A DNA stretch of 64,000 bases from Bacteroides caecigallinarum (GCF_021531075.1 NZ_JADYTJ010000001.1:107112-171111); one strand, 5' to 3'. Counted from the stretch's first letter, positions 18,003 through 28,521 are shown. Program-made: numbers and translations. Notes: generated by a model from the letters alone, not told the origin.

Positions 18003-20353
18003 ATGAGAAAAAACTATCTGAAAGTAATCTGTGCCGTATTTACTGCAGGTGTTATGGCGTCATGTGGAAATTCTGCCACAGAAATCAAATCTTACAACGA
18101 AGGTATAAATATTATACCAAAGCCTCTTTCTCTTGAAGTAGGCAATGGTAGTTTCAAACTGAAGGACGGTATGTCTGTTCATGCTGCTGGTCAGGAAGAG
18201 AAAACAGTTGCCGAATATTTCATCTCAAAAATCAATCGTTCCACAGGCTTTGACATTCAGATTCGGGAAAACGGATGTATACGTCTGGAACTGGATGCTT
18301 CAGCCACAATGGATGATGAGGGATATACTTTGAATGTAACTCCTGAGTCGGTAGTGGTAAAGGCTAAGACTGCCCAGGGGCTATTCTACGGTATGCAGTC
18401 GTTCATGCAACTTTTGCCGGCAGAAATTGAAAGTCCCTCTGTAGTGAAGAATGTTCCTTGGGTGGCACAGGCTGTAGATATTACCGACGAACCTAAAATT
18501 GAATATAGAGGTCTGATGATAGATCCTTGCCGTCATTTATGACTGTAGACGATATAAAGAAACAGCTTGATGTTATGGCTCTGTTCAAAATGAACCGTAT
18601 GCATTGGCATCTCACAGAAGACCAGGGATGGAGAATTGAAATTAAGAAATATCCTAAACTGGCCGAAGTGGCGTCGAAGAGAATAGAAGCCGACGGAACC
18701 GAATACGGAGGTTACTATACCCAGGAAGAAGTAAAGGAAGTGGTGAAATATGCTTCGGACAGATTTATCACAGTAGTTCCGGAAATAGAATTGCCTGGAC
18801 ATGAACTTGCAGCAATTGCCGCTTATCCTGAATTGTCGTGCAAAGGTCAGCCTGTCACTCCTCGTACAGTATGGGGGGTAGAGCACATTGTGATGTGTGC
18901 CGGCAAGGAGTTGCCTTTCCAGTTCCTTGAAGATGTGATTGCTGAAGTCGCAGCCTTGTTCCCTGGCGAATATCTTCATATTGGTGGCGATGAATGTCCA
19001 AAAACAAGTTGGAAAACATGCCCTTTATGCCAGAAGAGAATTCGTAACGAAAAACTCTTTGCCGACAAGAACCATACAGCAGAAGAACGTCTGCAAAGCT
19101 ATTTTGTACAGCGTATGGAAAAGGTTGCTGCCAAGTATGGAAAGAAGATTATCGGATGGGATGAAATCCTTGAAGGAGGTCTGTCGCCTACGGCAACCGT
19201 TATGTCATGGCGAGGTGAACAAGGCGGTATAGCAGCAGCTTTGACAAACCATGATGTAATTATGACTCCGGGTTCAAATGGATTGTATCTCGACCATTAT
19301 CAGGGAGATAGTAAGGTTGGTCCAGTTGGTATCGGTGGTTTTTCTCCTCTGAAAAAGACATACAGCTATAACCCGATACCTGATACTCTCGTAGCAATGG
19401 GCAAGGAAAACTTCATTAAAGGTTTGCAGGGTAATGTATGGAGTGAATATCTATATACTAATGATATTAGAGAATACCGTACTTTCCCACGTGCTTTAGC
19501 TATAGCAGAAACAGGTTGGACAGCTACAGAACTGAAAGACTACAATGACTTTATCAGACGCATAGACAATGCTTGCGTACGTCTTGATGGGCATGACATC
19601 AACTACTATATTCCTATGCCGGAACAGCCAAACGGTTCAAGTGATTTTGTTACTTTCACAGACAATGCTTCATTGGAATTTACAACTAACAGGCCTGTAA
19701 AAATGGTTTATACTCTTGATGGCACTGAACCTACAGTCAATTCGACTGTTTATGAAGCTCCGCTTGCTTTCACAGACACTGCCACAGTCAAGATAGCTTC
19801 TGTTCTTCCTTCGGGCAAGATGAACAGAGTTCGTACCATAACAGTAGAAAAACAGACACTTTCTCCTGCGGCTGCAGTAGAGAAAAAGACACCGGGACTT
19901 AATATGGAAGTTATCGACGGAACATATCTGAATATGGAAGAACTTGAAAAATCTGGCATGAAAGTAACTGATAAAAAAGTCATTAAGGATACACGCGAAA
20001 TTATTACGTACAGAAGATTTTCTGAAGAAACAATGAGAGGTTTCAAGCAGTATGCCGCAATTGCTAAGGGATATGTTGATATACCGTCTGACGGAGTCTA
20101 TTTCTTCTCATCCGATCTTGAAGAGGTTTGGATTGACGGTAAGAAACTTATTGACAATGGAGGTCTGGTGAAACATTTCTGTCCTACAGATAAGTCTGTA
20201 GCCCTTTCTACCGTGCTTCATGAGTTTAAGGTAGTGTTCCTAAGCAACTCTTACGGAGGTTTCCCTACACACTGGAACGATGGAAGCATCAATATCAGAA
20301 AGTCTGATGAAACATCATTCAAGAAGATAATGCCAGAGAGATTATTCCATTAA
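18003..20353 (+). pseudogene. Beta-N-acetylhexosaminidase (GH20) with a frameshift
   Basis: Two overlapping frames together give one protein of about 783 residues. The first (18003-18542) starts with a lipoprotein signal (VMASCGNS) and a GH20 N-terminal domain, ending GLMIDPCRHL and a stop. The second goes on from FMTVDDIKKQLDVM and carries HWHLTEDQGWRIE, the catalytic HIGGDECPKTSW pair, a chitobiase-type C-terminal module and a PA14-like end. One T missing near 18536-18540 (CATTTATG for CATTTTATG) joins them. The enzyme would cleave terminal GlcNAc/GalNAc from glycans. The frameshift may be real or an assembly error. Confidence 0.9.
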
Positions 20354-20372
20354 TTCCCATCAATAAAATAAT

Positions 20373-20425
20373 AAAGGCTGTTTCTTTCATGATTATATAT
20401 CAACACGTAAGAAACAGCCTTTTTC
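20373..20425. terminator. Bidirectional terminator between GH20 and the antiporter
   Basis: Arms AAAGGCTGTTTCTT (20373-20386) and AAGAAACAGCCTTT (20409-20422) are perfect complements and are followed by a T-run on the plus strand and by an AT-rich tract on the minus strand. The two flanking genes converge here. Confidence 0.85.
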
Positions 20426-20443
20426 ATCTATTTGTTCTATATA

Positions 20444-22582
20444 TTATTTCCACTCTTTCTTCTTCCTTACGAAAAATATCCAGCGAAGTATTGATGCTGG
20501 AATGGTGTGGCTGAACGAGTTTACTTCGTCCGCACGTTCCTCTATGTTTTCTATCAGCGGCTCAGCATCTTTCTCGCTTATTATACCGTTGTTTATCATC
20601 TGTTTAACAGTACGTTTTTCGTTGCTGAGCAGCATGCGGATAGATTTCAGTGTAAGGGCATGTCCGTAAGCTTTCGGGAACTCATCGGCAAGGGTATTTA
20701 TTACCACATCCATACGTGATATGTTATTCTCTATTTCCGATTTCAGTGTCGGCAGGACAGCTTTCTGCTCGTCATCCAGAAGATTTGACGCTTTCAGCTC
20801 GTCTATCAGCTTCAGGTCCTCTTTCTGAAGGATGATGAAACCTCGTCCCAAATCGTATACCACGGTGATGCGCTCGCGGAAATAGAAACTCATCCAGTCA
20901 TGTATCACCGGAGTTTTTCTCAATGCGTTGATTGTGCTGCTGCGTTCGCAGAACTTGAAGATTGAGTTTCTGAAATCGAGTGTGTACTTGCCGTCATGGT
21001 CGTACAGCTCGTCCAGCGAGTTCATCAATCTGCGGAAAGCTGTTTCCGATATGATACCTTCTTCGTATATGGCTTTGCAGGTGGCTTTCTCGCGGTCGAG
21101 GACTTTCAGGCGGATTTCGGAGATAACATCCTTCTCCTTTGTCTCTACTATTGGTGCCACCGGAGCTGATGCCATGTAGTGTTCCACCTTTCTCCAGTTT
21201 GCTCCTGTCAGGTGATCTCTTGCTTTAAGTCTTTCCAGATATTTCTCAGAGTTTTCCCTGATATGCTTGTGGATGTTGTATTCCAGTTTTACCCTGGCAG
21301 AAGGAACACTGATCAGTCCCATCCTGTTGAGCAGCCAGCGCATTGTGGTGGCATTTATACATAGTGTAAGAGTCACGATACCTGCAGTGAAAAACAATAT
21401 CTGGTTTCTGATATCTTCAGGAATAGCTTCGGTATATGACACCATAAGCGCAAGTGTCATGGCAAGCGCGCCGCGCAATCCTCCCCATGTCAGTATCACA
21501 GATTCGCGCTTTGTCAGTCCGTAGCCCATACGTTTCATCACCGGATAGAGCATCGAAATCATGGCGTAACGGAAGAGATTTAGGAATATATATATCAGTA
21601 TGAGCACTCCGAACGCGCTCCATGAGAAGGTTACTTTCTCGGATATCACTATACCCACTATGATGAATATAAGAGTGTTTGCTATATAAGTGGCGAGTTC
21701 CCAGAAATGTTCCATGAATTTGTTTACCTGCGGTTTCAGACGAGGCTTGCCCACGTATGTCACTGTAAGGCCGAATGCCACAAGGGCAATTACTCCCGAT
21801 ACACCCAAATAGAATTGGGATACGATAAAGGTGACATAAGCCGAAAGAATAATCACACTGTTCTGTATCATCTCTTCTGAGTTGATGCGGGTGATGAACC
21901 ATATTACAAGTCGTGCAAGGAAATATCCCAGTATGGTACTGATGCTTATCACCTTTATGAATTCCATAATAGGAGAACTGTCTGAACCGCCTGTTGCGGC
22001 ATATACTCCGAAGAAAAGCATGAAGCATACGATACCAGTACCATCGTTAAGCAGTGATTCTGCATCTACCAGCGTAGAAAAACGTTTGCTGGTTTTAAGC
22101 TCGTGAAGCAGAGCGACTACGGCCACAGGGTCTGTTGCACTGATCAATGCTCCGAACATCAGTGCGAATGCCCATGTCCAGTTTTCGTATCCCGGTATTG
22201 TCAGTCCTATACCTACCATCAGCACTCCGGTGAGAATCATGCAGATGACCAGTCCCGGTGCGGCAAGCAGAGTGGCATTTGCCAGTGTCTTTTTGAAGAT
22301 ATGCATATTCAGTTCATATGCTGCATCGAAAATCAATATGGGTAGAAACAGGTATAGAATAAGGTCAGGATTGATATTTGCTACACTATCTACCGCTTCC
22401 GTGATTTGTGGCATTGAATGAAATATTCCCGAACGGTTCAGTATTCCCACTAGTAGTCCGATACCGAACAGTCCAACGGTGTATGGAAACCTGCTGTGTT
22501 TTAATATAGATTTAAGTAACGCTCCTATTACAAGTCCTGTGATAGTGAGCAGCAAAGGTTGCAGAAATGCAAATTCTTCCAT
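20444..22582 (-). CDS. Cation:proton antiporter, CPA1 (NhaP) type
   Basis: A 712-residue membrane protein: about twelve hydrophobic segments up to residue 420, then a long cytoplasmic tail. The core motif ISATDPVAVVALLHELKTS near residue 150 and DAESLLNDGTGIVCF, with the N-D pair, are the ion-binding signatures of CPA1 Na+/H+ exchangers. WGGLRGALAMTLAL near residue 365 is another family hallmark. The tail of about 290 residues is helical and charged and probably regulates transport. A perfect -7 element lies 38 bp upstream. Confidence 0.95.
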   Translation of the reverse strand: MEEFAFLQPLLLTITGLVIGALLKSILKHSRFPYTVGLFGIGLLVGILNRSGIFHSMPQITEAVDSVANINPDLILYLFLPILIFDAAYELNMHIFKKTLANATLLAAPGLVICMILTGVLMVGIGLTIPGYENWTWAFALMFGALISATDPVAVVALLHELKTSKRFSTLVDAESLLNDGTGIVCFMLFFGVYAATGGSDSSPIMEFIKVISISTILGYFLARLVIWFITRINSEEMIQNSVIILSAYVTFIVSQFYLGVSGVIALVAFGLTVTYVGKPRLKPQVNKFMEHFWELATYIANTLIFIIVGIVISEKVTFSWSAFGVLILIYIFLNLFRYAMISMLYPVMKRMGYGLTKRESVILTWGGLRGALAMTLALMVSYTEAIPEDIRNQILFFTAGIVTLTLCINATTMRWLLNRMGLISVPSARVKLEYNIHKHIRENSEKYLERLKARDHLTGANWRKVEHYMASAPVAPIVETKEKDVISEIRLKVLDREKATCKAIYEEGIISETAFRRLMNSLDELYDHDGKYTLDFRNSIFKFCERSSTINALRKTPVIHDWMSFYFRERITVVYDLGRGFIILQKEDLKLIDELKASNLLDDEQKAVLPTLKSEIENNISRMDVVINTLADEFPKAYGHALTLKSIRMLLSNEKRTVKQMINNGIISEKDAEPLIENIEERADEVNSFSHTIPASILRWIFFVRKKKEWK

Positions 22583-22619
22583 AATAATGATTATTAATTA
22601 TAACAAAAAATGATTTTAA

Positions 22620-22627
22620 CAAAGGTA
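22620..22627 (-). promoter_or_regulatory. -7 element of the antiporter gene
   Basis: The minus strand reads TACCTTTG (TAnnTTTG), 38 bp upstream of the start codon at 22582. It sits between the dyads at 22734-22789 and the gene. Confidence 0.6.
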
Positions 22628-22733
22628 ATAAATAATGAATATAGAATGTATTTTAGTATGGAAAAAAGTAGTAAAATTTCTGCAGTCAGCATTATGGGTT
22701 AAAATCCTGTTACTTTATATGGAAAGATTTTGG

Positions 22734-22789
22734 TTTTTGTCTTATTCATAAGACAAAAAATGCTTATTATTGTCTTGTCTATAAGACAA
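22734..22789. repeat. Two successive near-identical dyads with TTGTCTTAT / ATAAGACAA arms
   Basis: The first dyad (22734-22759) has perfect 12-bp arms around TC. The second (22770-22789) has 10-bp arms with one mismatch and the same half-site TTGTCTT...ATAAGACAA. They lie between menE and the antiporter gene, about 110 bp upstream of the antiporter -7 element. They may be operators, or hairpins that end the menE transcript. Confidence 0.6.
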
Positions 22790-22852
22790 AAGTTATATTA
22801 TAAACGAAAAAATATACAAATTTCACTTTCACATCTTTCAAAACTAGGTATT

Positions 22853-23920
22853 TCAAATCATTCCCGCAGCAATAGCTTTCGCCTTTGCCCTGTCCGGTTT
22901 TCCTGTTCCTGTAAGCGGAAGTTCCGGGATAAGGATGATATGTTTCGGGCGCCAATATGGTGGAAGATTGTTTATCGCATCGTTTGTATCCATTTCGCGT
23001 GAAACAAGCATTACTATCTTTTCACCAAACTTGGCATCCGCAACGGAGGTTATCATATACGAACCTTCCGGCAGATAGTGACTAAGTTTTTCTTCCACCT
23101 GCTCTATCTGTACTTTCACTCCTCCGGTGTTGATGGTATTATCCTTGCGTCCGAGTATTCGGAACTGTCCTTTGCCGTTGAATTCTACTATATCGTTGGT
23201 TATTAAAGTGTCAGGATTTACTGATGGAGCAGAGATTATAAGTGTTCCTTCATCCGATAGGCTAAGAGATACGTTATCGAAAGGTGTGTACCATTCTGAT
23301 GCATCGCTGCCATTAAGGCGTCGCAGTGCGATGTGCGATAGTGTTTCAGTCATTCCGTATGTGCTCCATACTGCGTTGGGGAAAGACTTCAGTTCTTCAG
23401 CCATGTTCTTGTCTATTGCTCCTCCTCCGATTATGAGGTGACGGATTTGCATCAGTTTTTCTCTATCTTCCGGATGCTGCAATGAATTGAATACCTGCAT
23501 CGGTATCATGGCTGCAAAGTCCGGTATTTCTGTTATGTACTGTAGCGGTCGTCCGCATGGGGCAACTACCATAAGGTTGAGGCCTGCTATTATGCTGCGT
23601 ACTACTACCATTTTCCCCGCTATGTAGGGCAGGGGCATACACAATAATGCGCTGTTGCCGGTCTTTAGTCTCAAGAATGATACTGTAAGGTGTGCACTGT
23701 TCATCATCCTTTCCTTCTCTACCCACAGTTCTTTAGGAGTACCTGTAGAGCCGGATGTGTGGACTTTCAATAACGGACTCTCGTTGTACCATTCGGCAAG
23801 GAATCCACTAAGTGAAGCCATGAAACTATCTTCACCGTATTTTGATGCGAACCGCTCTTTAAGTAATGATGCTTCTTCAGCTGTATAAGTCTTTCCGTTT
23901 ATGGTGATGTTCTGATGCAT
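22853..23920 (-). CDS. menE: O-succinylbenzoate--CoA ligase (MenE)
   Basis: About 355 residues of the AMP-forming acyl-CoA ligase fold, shorter than usual for MenE but typical of Bacteroidota. HTSGSTGTPKELWVEK is the ATP-binding P-loop near residue 55, STYGMTETLSHIALR is the A5 motif, and ILGRKDNTINTGGVKVQIEQVE is the A8/hinge region; the final Lys is in TGTGKPDR. It activates o-succinylbenzoate with CoA. An in-frame ATG at 23944 exists, but a -7 element at 23942-23949 overlaps it, so I use 23920. The gene is apart from the rest of the men cluster. Confidence 0.93.
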   Translation of the reverse strand: MHQNITINGKTYTAEEASLLKERFASKYGEDSFMASLSGFLAEWYNESPLLKVHTSGSTGTPKELWVEKERMMNSAHLTVSFLRLKTGNSALLCMPLPYIAGKMVVVRSIIAGLNLMVVAPCGRPLQYITEIPDFAAMIPMQVFNSLQHPEDREKLMQIRHLIIGGGAIDKNMAEELKSFPNAVWSTYGMTETLSHIALRRLNGSDASEWYTPFDNVSLSLSDEGTLIISAPSVNPDTLITNDIVEFNGKGQFRILGRKDNTINTGGVKVQIEQVEEKLSHYLPEGSYMITSVADAKFGEKIVMLVSREMDTNDAINNLPPYWRPKHIILIPELPLTGTGKPDRAKAKAIAAGMI

Positions 23921-23941
23921 TATTGAGTAAATTTTCTGGAA

Positions 23942-23949
23942 CAAATATC
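23942..23949 (-). promoter_or_regulatory. Probable -7 element of menE
   Basis: The minus strand reads GATATTTG, one base from TAnnTTTG, 22 bp upstream of the chosen menE start. It suggests that menE is transcribed separately from the module upstream. Confidence 0.4.
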
Positions 23950-24125
23950 GTATGCATAATTATATGCAATATTCGCAAAAATTTAGAATATATGCAAGTT
24001 AGTATGATAATACAATTATTCAAATTACTTAGAAGGAATATGGGTAATGAAAAATCTGCTGTCAAAAGCCACGTGGGTATGAGAATTCTTTATGTGACAT
24101 TCAACAGCAGAAAAATACAATAGGT

Positions 24126-25289
24126 TCATCTAATATTAAAAAACCATAATTCGTTAAAATCCTTGCATCCAGAAGGAGTATTTTTTTCAATAACAGTGTT
24201 ATTGGGTTTTTCAGGGGATGTTATGCCAAAGTCATCATCATTTGCTATGCATAAAATGGAATCACCAATCATTGCAAGACCTTCTATTTTGTCATGAACA
24301 TAGTCCGGTGCAGCTTTTACAATATCCAATATAAGAGTTTTCTCAAGTATCTGAAAAGATTGTGTTAGGCAGACCTTATAAACCTTCTTGTTCGCATGAA
24401 AGTTTTTATCCGGAAATTTCCCATCTCTTTCCAGAACAAGCAAGACGCTATCGCTGATCCAGCATAAAGCATTTGCACCATCACTCTCTGGGTCAAGAGG
24501 GTATGTATATTCGGACCATATCTTGTTAGATGTATCATATTTAAACAATGGTACAGTATGTTCTTTCGAGTCGGTAAGAGGTGACTGCATAATGCCATAC
24601 AGGAATGTACCATCAGGATTTGAACATAAACCTTCAAGTCCCCTATTAGGCCTTCTTTTCTGATAATGTATAGGCATTGTACCATCAAAAGGAGATAATG
24701 ATTCTATGCACCTGCCAGTTTTGTCAAAATGCATCAGAAAAGGGCCATATTCTTCACTCACCCAAAATGAGCTGTCTGGCAAAACAGCCAAACCTTCAGG
24801 GTCTATGCCATGTTTGGTATATGAGTGGATTTTTTTTCCTTCAATATCATAGGCTATCTCACCCGTAGAGCCAGGATTGTTCTTTATAGGTAAGCCGGTG
24901 AATGGAATATTATTGGTATCTTTTAAAAGAATTTCGCGTTTTAATACAAACTGTTCTTTTTCTTTTGCAAAAATGCCGATACGAGGGCAAAACTCAGGTT
25001 GCGGGAATATTTTTCCGTCACCGGATTGATTATCTACATTGGGACCTCTGTCTGTCAATAGCCAGAATGTACTATCTTTCTTCAAATACACCAGATCAGA
25101 ACCGTAGCCACCAATCTGAAATGAAATCTTTGAGTCACTGAAACTGACTGTCTTTGAAGGAATTGGATAATGATAAGTTGTTGAAACTGTAGAGTCTGAA
25201 TTTTTATCTGAAGAACAGGATGCATGTAACAGAATTAATGCGGTTCCATACAGAACCGCATTAATATTTATTTTTTTACATCTATACAT
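24126..25289 (-). CDS. Phytase-like esterase domain lipoprotein
   Basis: A 387-residue protein with a lipoprotein signal (LILLHASCSSDKNS) followed by a beta-propeller-like domain of the 'esterase-like activity of phytase' family. Seen motifs include TDRGPNVDN, DPEGLAVLPDSSFWVSEEYGP and NRGLEGLCSNPDG, then DKIEGLAMIGDSILCIANDDDFG near the end, all typical of the family's metal-rich Asp/Glu loops. Whether it hydrolyses phosphate esters is not known for this family in general. The start codon overlaps the stop of the lamin-tail gene (TAATG). Confidence 0.85.
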   Translation of the reverse strand: MYRCKKININAVLYGTALILLHASCSSDKNSDSTVSTTYHYPIPSKTVSFSDSKISFQIGGYGSDLVYLKKDSTFWLLTDRGPNVDNQSGDGKIFPQPEFCPRIGIFAKEKEQFVLKREILLKDTNNIPFTGLPIKNNPGSTGEIAYDIEGKKIHSYTKHGIDPEGLAVLPDSSFWVSEEYGPFLMHFDKTGRCIESLSPFDGTMPIHYQKRRPNRGLEGLCSNPDGTFLYGIMQSPLTDSKEHTVPLFKYDTSNKIWSEYTYPLDPESDGANALCWISDSVLLVLERDGKFPDKNFHANKKVYKVCLTQSFQILEKTLILDIVKAAPDYVHDKIEGLAMIGDSILCIANDDDFGITSPEKPNNTVIEKNTPSGCKDFNELWFFNIR

Positions 25290-27130
25290 TATTGCTTGAT
25301 ACTTTTGCCATTATTACTGGCGTTTTTAGAAACTTCTGTAAATACAACAATTTCGGAGCTACCGTCAGTTTTTCTTCCAGTACTGTATATTTCATTATCT
25401 TCAAAATCCCCTGTTACCATTTCATCAATCAATTTCTTGTCTTTATTGTAGAATAGAACTTTGTCTCCACCTTTTCCCAGGCCGAAGGTAGGACCATCAG
25501 TTGCTTTCTTGTCAACATTTAGAGTCAGAAATGATTTTGCTTTGATTATAGTTCCATTAGGAAATGTATAACGGTCTTCTTCATCCATCTTATCATCAAG
25601 AATACTGTATCCACCCAAATCTACGTCTTTATCTGTAGAATTAAAGAATTCAATGAAGTCTTTAGTGTCATCCCAAGAAGAAGTTTGTGTATCCTGATTG
25701 TTTGTGAAAACCTCATTGATGAAAACCCCTGTAGTATTGATTACTTCCTGTTTCTCCTGCGCACCGTTGTTGGATCTTCCTTTGGTAAGTTCAGCAAAAA
25801 TCACCCATTCTGTACTACCGTCAGTTTTTCTTCCATAGGTCTCATTTTCAGACATATTTGGAGTAGAAATTTGGTCAATTATATTCATGTTGGCATCAGC
25901 AAGGACTATAATTTCGTCATTCTTGCTTAACCCCCATGATGGATAGTTTACTGCATCTCCGTGAAGTCCTTCCTTATCGCATTCAATAACTATAAAATCT
26001 TTAGCAGGAATAATTTTTCTGGAGGGGACGGTCCACGCCTCTTCTTGTCCGCCACCTTCCCATAGTTTCAAACCTGACATATCTATATCTTCTGATGAAT
26101 TGTTATATATTTCAATATAGTCCAAATCATTGATATCTGACTGATCACTGAAAGTATATACCTCATTAATCATTAGAACACCTTTTAAATCTGAATTTGA
26201 CTCTCCGTTATTGTCTTCACCTTTCGTTGGAGTATCACAGATATGCCATGATGCGGCACCATTGGATACTCTTGCATAAGATGTTCCTTTTTCCATAGCA
26301 GGTGTCTCAACTTCGTCAATTTTTTTACCTTCGCTATCCAGGAAAGTGACCTTGTCACCTTTAGAACTCAAACCGAAACCAAAACTACCGTTAGGGTTAC
26401 CTTCCTGGGCCTGACTGAAGCAGATTAAACTGTTTGCTGCTATAACAGTTCCTTCAGGAATAATATACTGTTCTGTTGCTCCTTTATCATCCTGTAAAAT
26501 AAAGCCACTGATATCAACATCCTCCGTACCCGGATTGAATATTTCGATAAAGTCAAATTCTCCATCCAATGGTGCGCTCATGACTTCATTAATAAGAAGG
26601 TTTACATCACTTTCATCTGTAGAATTGTCTGTATTATCGTCTGGCTCTGATGTGTTGGATTTTCCTTTTGTTCCTGCTTCGGCAACAGCCCAATCTTTTC
26701 CACCATCAGCGGTGCGGGCAAAAGTCTGTCCGTCTTCAAGGACTGGAATAACAATCTGATCAATTGTTTTATACGTACTATCCAAGAGTTTTATTTCATC
26801 CCCGTCACCTGAAATACCAAAAGCAAAATCTGTTTCTTTTTCTAATACAAGGAAAGATTTAGATGCTATGACTGCATTTTCAGGAAATGTATATTCTTCA
26901 TCTGCCCCTTTGTTATCCTGGAGTTTATATCCATCTAATTTAATGTCTTTGTCAGATGAATTGTATAATTCTACCCAGTCTGTTCCGCTAGAACATACTT
27001 CATTAATAAATAATCCTGTAATGTCAGAATTTCCCAAATTCAGATCTTCTTCTGAATCGTCTTTACAGCTTGTTACAATCAATGCAGTACCGAAAAGTAC
27101 GACTGCACATTTGAATAAGTTTTTTTTCAT
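25289..27130 (-). CDS. Lipoprotein with four lamin-tail domains
   Basis: A 613-residue lipoprotein (signal ending LIVTSCKDD) made of four copies of a domain of about 130 residues. Each copy has FINEVxxSxxDWVELYN, then DxSGxxLxDxKG...YxxPxGTxIxAxSFLVxE, then FGLSxxGDxVxLLD and DxxxTPxxxxGxTYARxxDGxxxWxxxxxxTKGxSN. This is the lamin-tail (LTD) fold, which in bacteria is found in extracellular nucleases, phosphatases and surface proteins. There is no catalytic module, so it probably binds something at the cell surface. It lies 11 bp after the porin gene. Confidence 0.9.
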   Translation of the reverse strand: MKKNLFKCAVVLFGTALIVTSCKDDSEEDLNLGNSDITGLFINEVCSSGTDWVELYNSSDKDIKLDGYKLQDNKGADEEYTFPENAVIASKSFLVLEKETDFAFGISGDGDEIKLLDSTYKTIDQIVIPVLEDGQTFARTADGGKDWAVAEAGTKGKSNTSEPDDNTDNSTDESDVNLLINEVMSAPLDGEFDFIEIFNPGTEDVDISGFILQDDKGATEQYIIPEGTVIAANSLICFSQAQEGNPNGSFGFGLSSKGDKVTFLDSEGKKIDEVETPAMEKGTSYARVSNGAASWHICDTPTKGEDNNGESNSDLKGVLMINEVYTFSDQSDINDLDYIEIYNNSSEDIDMSGLKLWEGGGQEEAWTVPSRKIIPAKDFIVIECDKEGLHGDAVNYPSWGLSKNDEIIVLADANMNIIDQISTPNMSENETYGRKTDGSTEWVIFAELTKGRSNNGAQEKQEVINTTGVFINEVFTNNQDTQTSSWDDTKDFIEFFNSTDKDVDLGGYSILDDKMDEEDRYTFPNGTIIKAKSFLTLNVDKKATDGPTFGLGKGGDKVLFYNKDKKLIDEMVTGDFEDNEIYSTGRKTDGSSEIVVFTEVSKNASNNGKSIKQ

Positions 27131-27141
27131 AAAATATTTTT

Positions 27142-28497
27142 TTAGAATGATAGCATTAATCTCATTTGTAGAATATTGAAATCTAATCCGTTTGGCATAG
27201 CTTTGCTTAATGGCTGATTATCTTTTGTTATATGACCTTTATCATCGGCATACTTGTCGTTATCCATAAATGTATAGTTCAACCCCAGCAATATATTCGG
27301 AACAGGATACCAGTTCAGGTTCAGAGCATAGGCATAAGCTGCTCCACCTGTTATTGGATTGGATATTTCATGGAAATCATTTAGGTTTACATGGCTTACT
27401 CGTCCTGCAATTTCCAGACATCCACCCTTGCGTTTCTGGTACATAGGTGCAAATTCGGCATCTTCAGGAACATATCGTTTCTGTTCGCCAAGAATCATGT
27501 AAGATGCAGCTGCATACCAGCCAATAAACTCTGCGTTTTTAAGCTGCAATTTGTTATTGTTCTCTTCTTTGAATCTTGACAGTGAGGTAAACATATATTC
27601 ACCATAAGCCAGAAGTTTTTTATATTTAACGGCAGCTTCAATGCCATAAGTAGTATAGTGATTAACATTTGCTATTTCCGCACGAACAAATCTGCGATGA
27701 TCTGTGCGACTCTCCGGGAAGGTCCTGAACTCTACTATACGGTTTTCAGTTCCGTTAGCATCAGGAGTTCTGTATGATGCATATCCGCCGAAATGCAAAG
27801 TAAAATCGTCATTGTTAATTGGGGCGGAAGCTACACGGCCTGTAAAGCCATAACCGTCGCTGCCTCTATTCTTTTCTTTTTGTAGAATGTCAATTTGCTG
27901 ACCGAAAACGCCTCCGGACAGCCACCAATGATTTCCCCATGCTGTTAAAGCTGTACCCATGCGTCTACCACCTGCAAACATTTCTACTGGCATTGGGCGT
28001 TCATTAAAAGTCAGATATCTGGAACTTGTTAATCGTTCCATACTCATAGGTTCCTTAAAATGACCCGCCTTGATTGAAATATGATCATTGAACTTATATC
28101 CAAGATACATGTCTTTAAGTTCAACTTCATTATAGGCGAAGTCAACATCCAGTTCTGCAAACCATTTTTCGTATAAAGTGGCTTTAATTGCAAATCGGGC
28201 CCTTCTTATACTTACACCATTGTTGAATCTGAAAACACCGTCATCTTCTTCAATATCTTTATTGGGTTTGGAAGATAAACCATCTACAGATTCTGTTGGC
28301 AGATAAAAGGATAAATCGGTATAGATTCTGTTATCTAGTTTTAATTTGAAGGCTTTGTCTTTGGATTGGAAAGTTAGTTTTCCTTCATCGAAAAAGATGT
28401 TACTCTTATCATTTAAGTCTTGTGCCAATATATTTCCACACAGGATGGAAAATATTCCACATGTTGTAAGTGTCTTGGTAAATAGTTTCTGTATCAT
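27142..28497 (-). CDS. OprO/OprP-family phosphate-selective porin
   Basis: A 451-residue outer-membrane protein with a signal peptide (CGNILAQ) and a beta-barrel. The segment NGVSIRRARFAIKATLYEKWFAELDVDFAYNEVELKDMYLGYK near residues 92-135 is the characteristic porin-O/P start, and IKAGHFKEPMSMERLTSSRYLTFNERPMP is a family motif. The end GLDFNILQMRLMLSF is the last strand with terminal Phe. The family admits phosphate or polyphosphate in Pseudomonas. It is first in the three-gene unit and has a perfect -7 element 25 bp upstream. Confidence 0.92.
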   Translation of the reverse strand: MIQKLFTKTLTTCGIFSILCGNILAQDLNDKSNIFFDEGKLTFQSKDKAFKLKLDNRIYTDLSFYLPTESVDGLSSKPNKDIEEDDGVFRFNNGVSIRRARFAIKATLYEKWFAELDVDFAYNEVELKDMYLGYKFNDHISIKAGHFKEPMSMERLTSSRYLTFNERPMPVEMFAGGRRMGTALTAWGNHWWLSGGVFGQQIDILQKEKNRGSDGYGFTGRVASAPINNDDFTLHFGGYASYRTPDANGTENRIVEFRTFPESRTDHRRFVRAEIANVNHYTTYGIEAAVKYKKLLAYGEYMFTSLSRFKEENNNKLQLKNAEFIGWYAAASYMILGEQKRYVPEDAEFAPMYQKRKGGCLEIAGRVSHVNLNDFHEISNPITGGAAYAYALNLNWYPVPNILLGLNYTFMDNDKYADDKGHITKDNQPLSKAMPNGLDFNILQMRLMLSF

Positions 28498-28521
28498 TTA
28501 TAATTGCATTTAATTTTTGCG

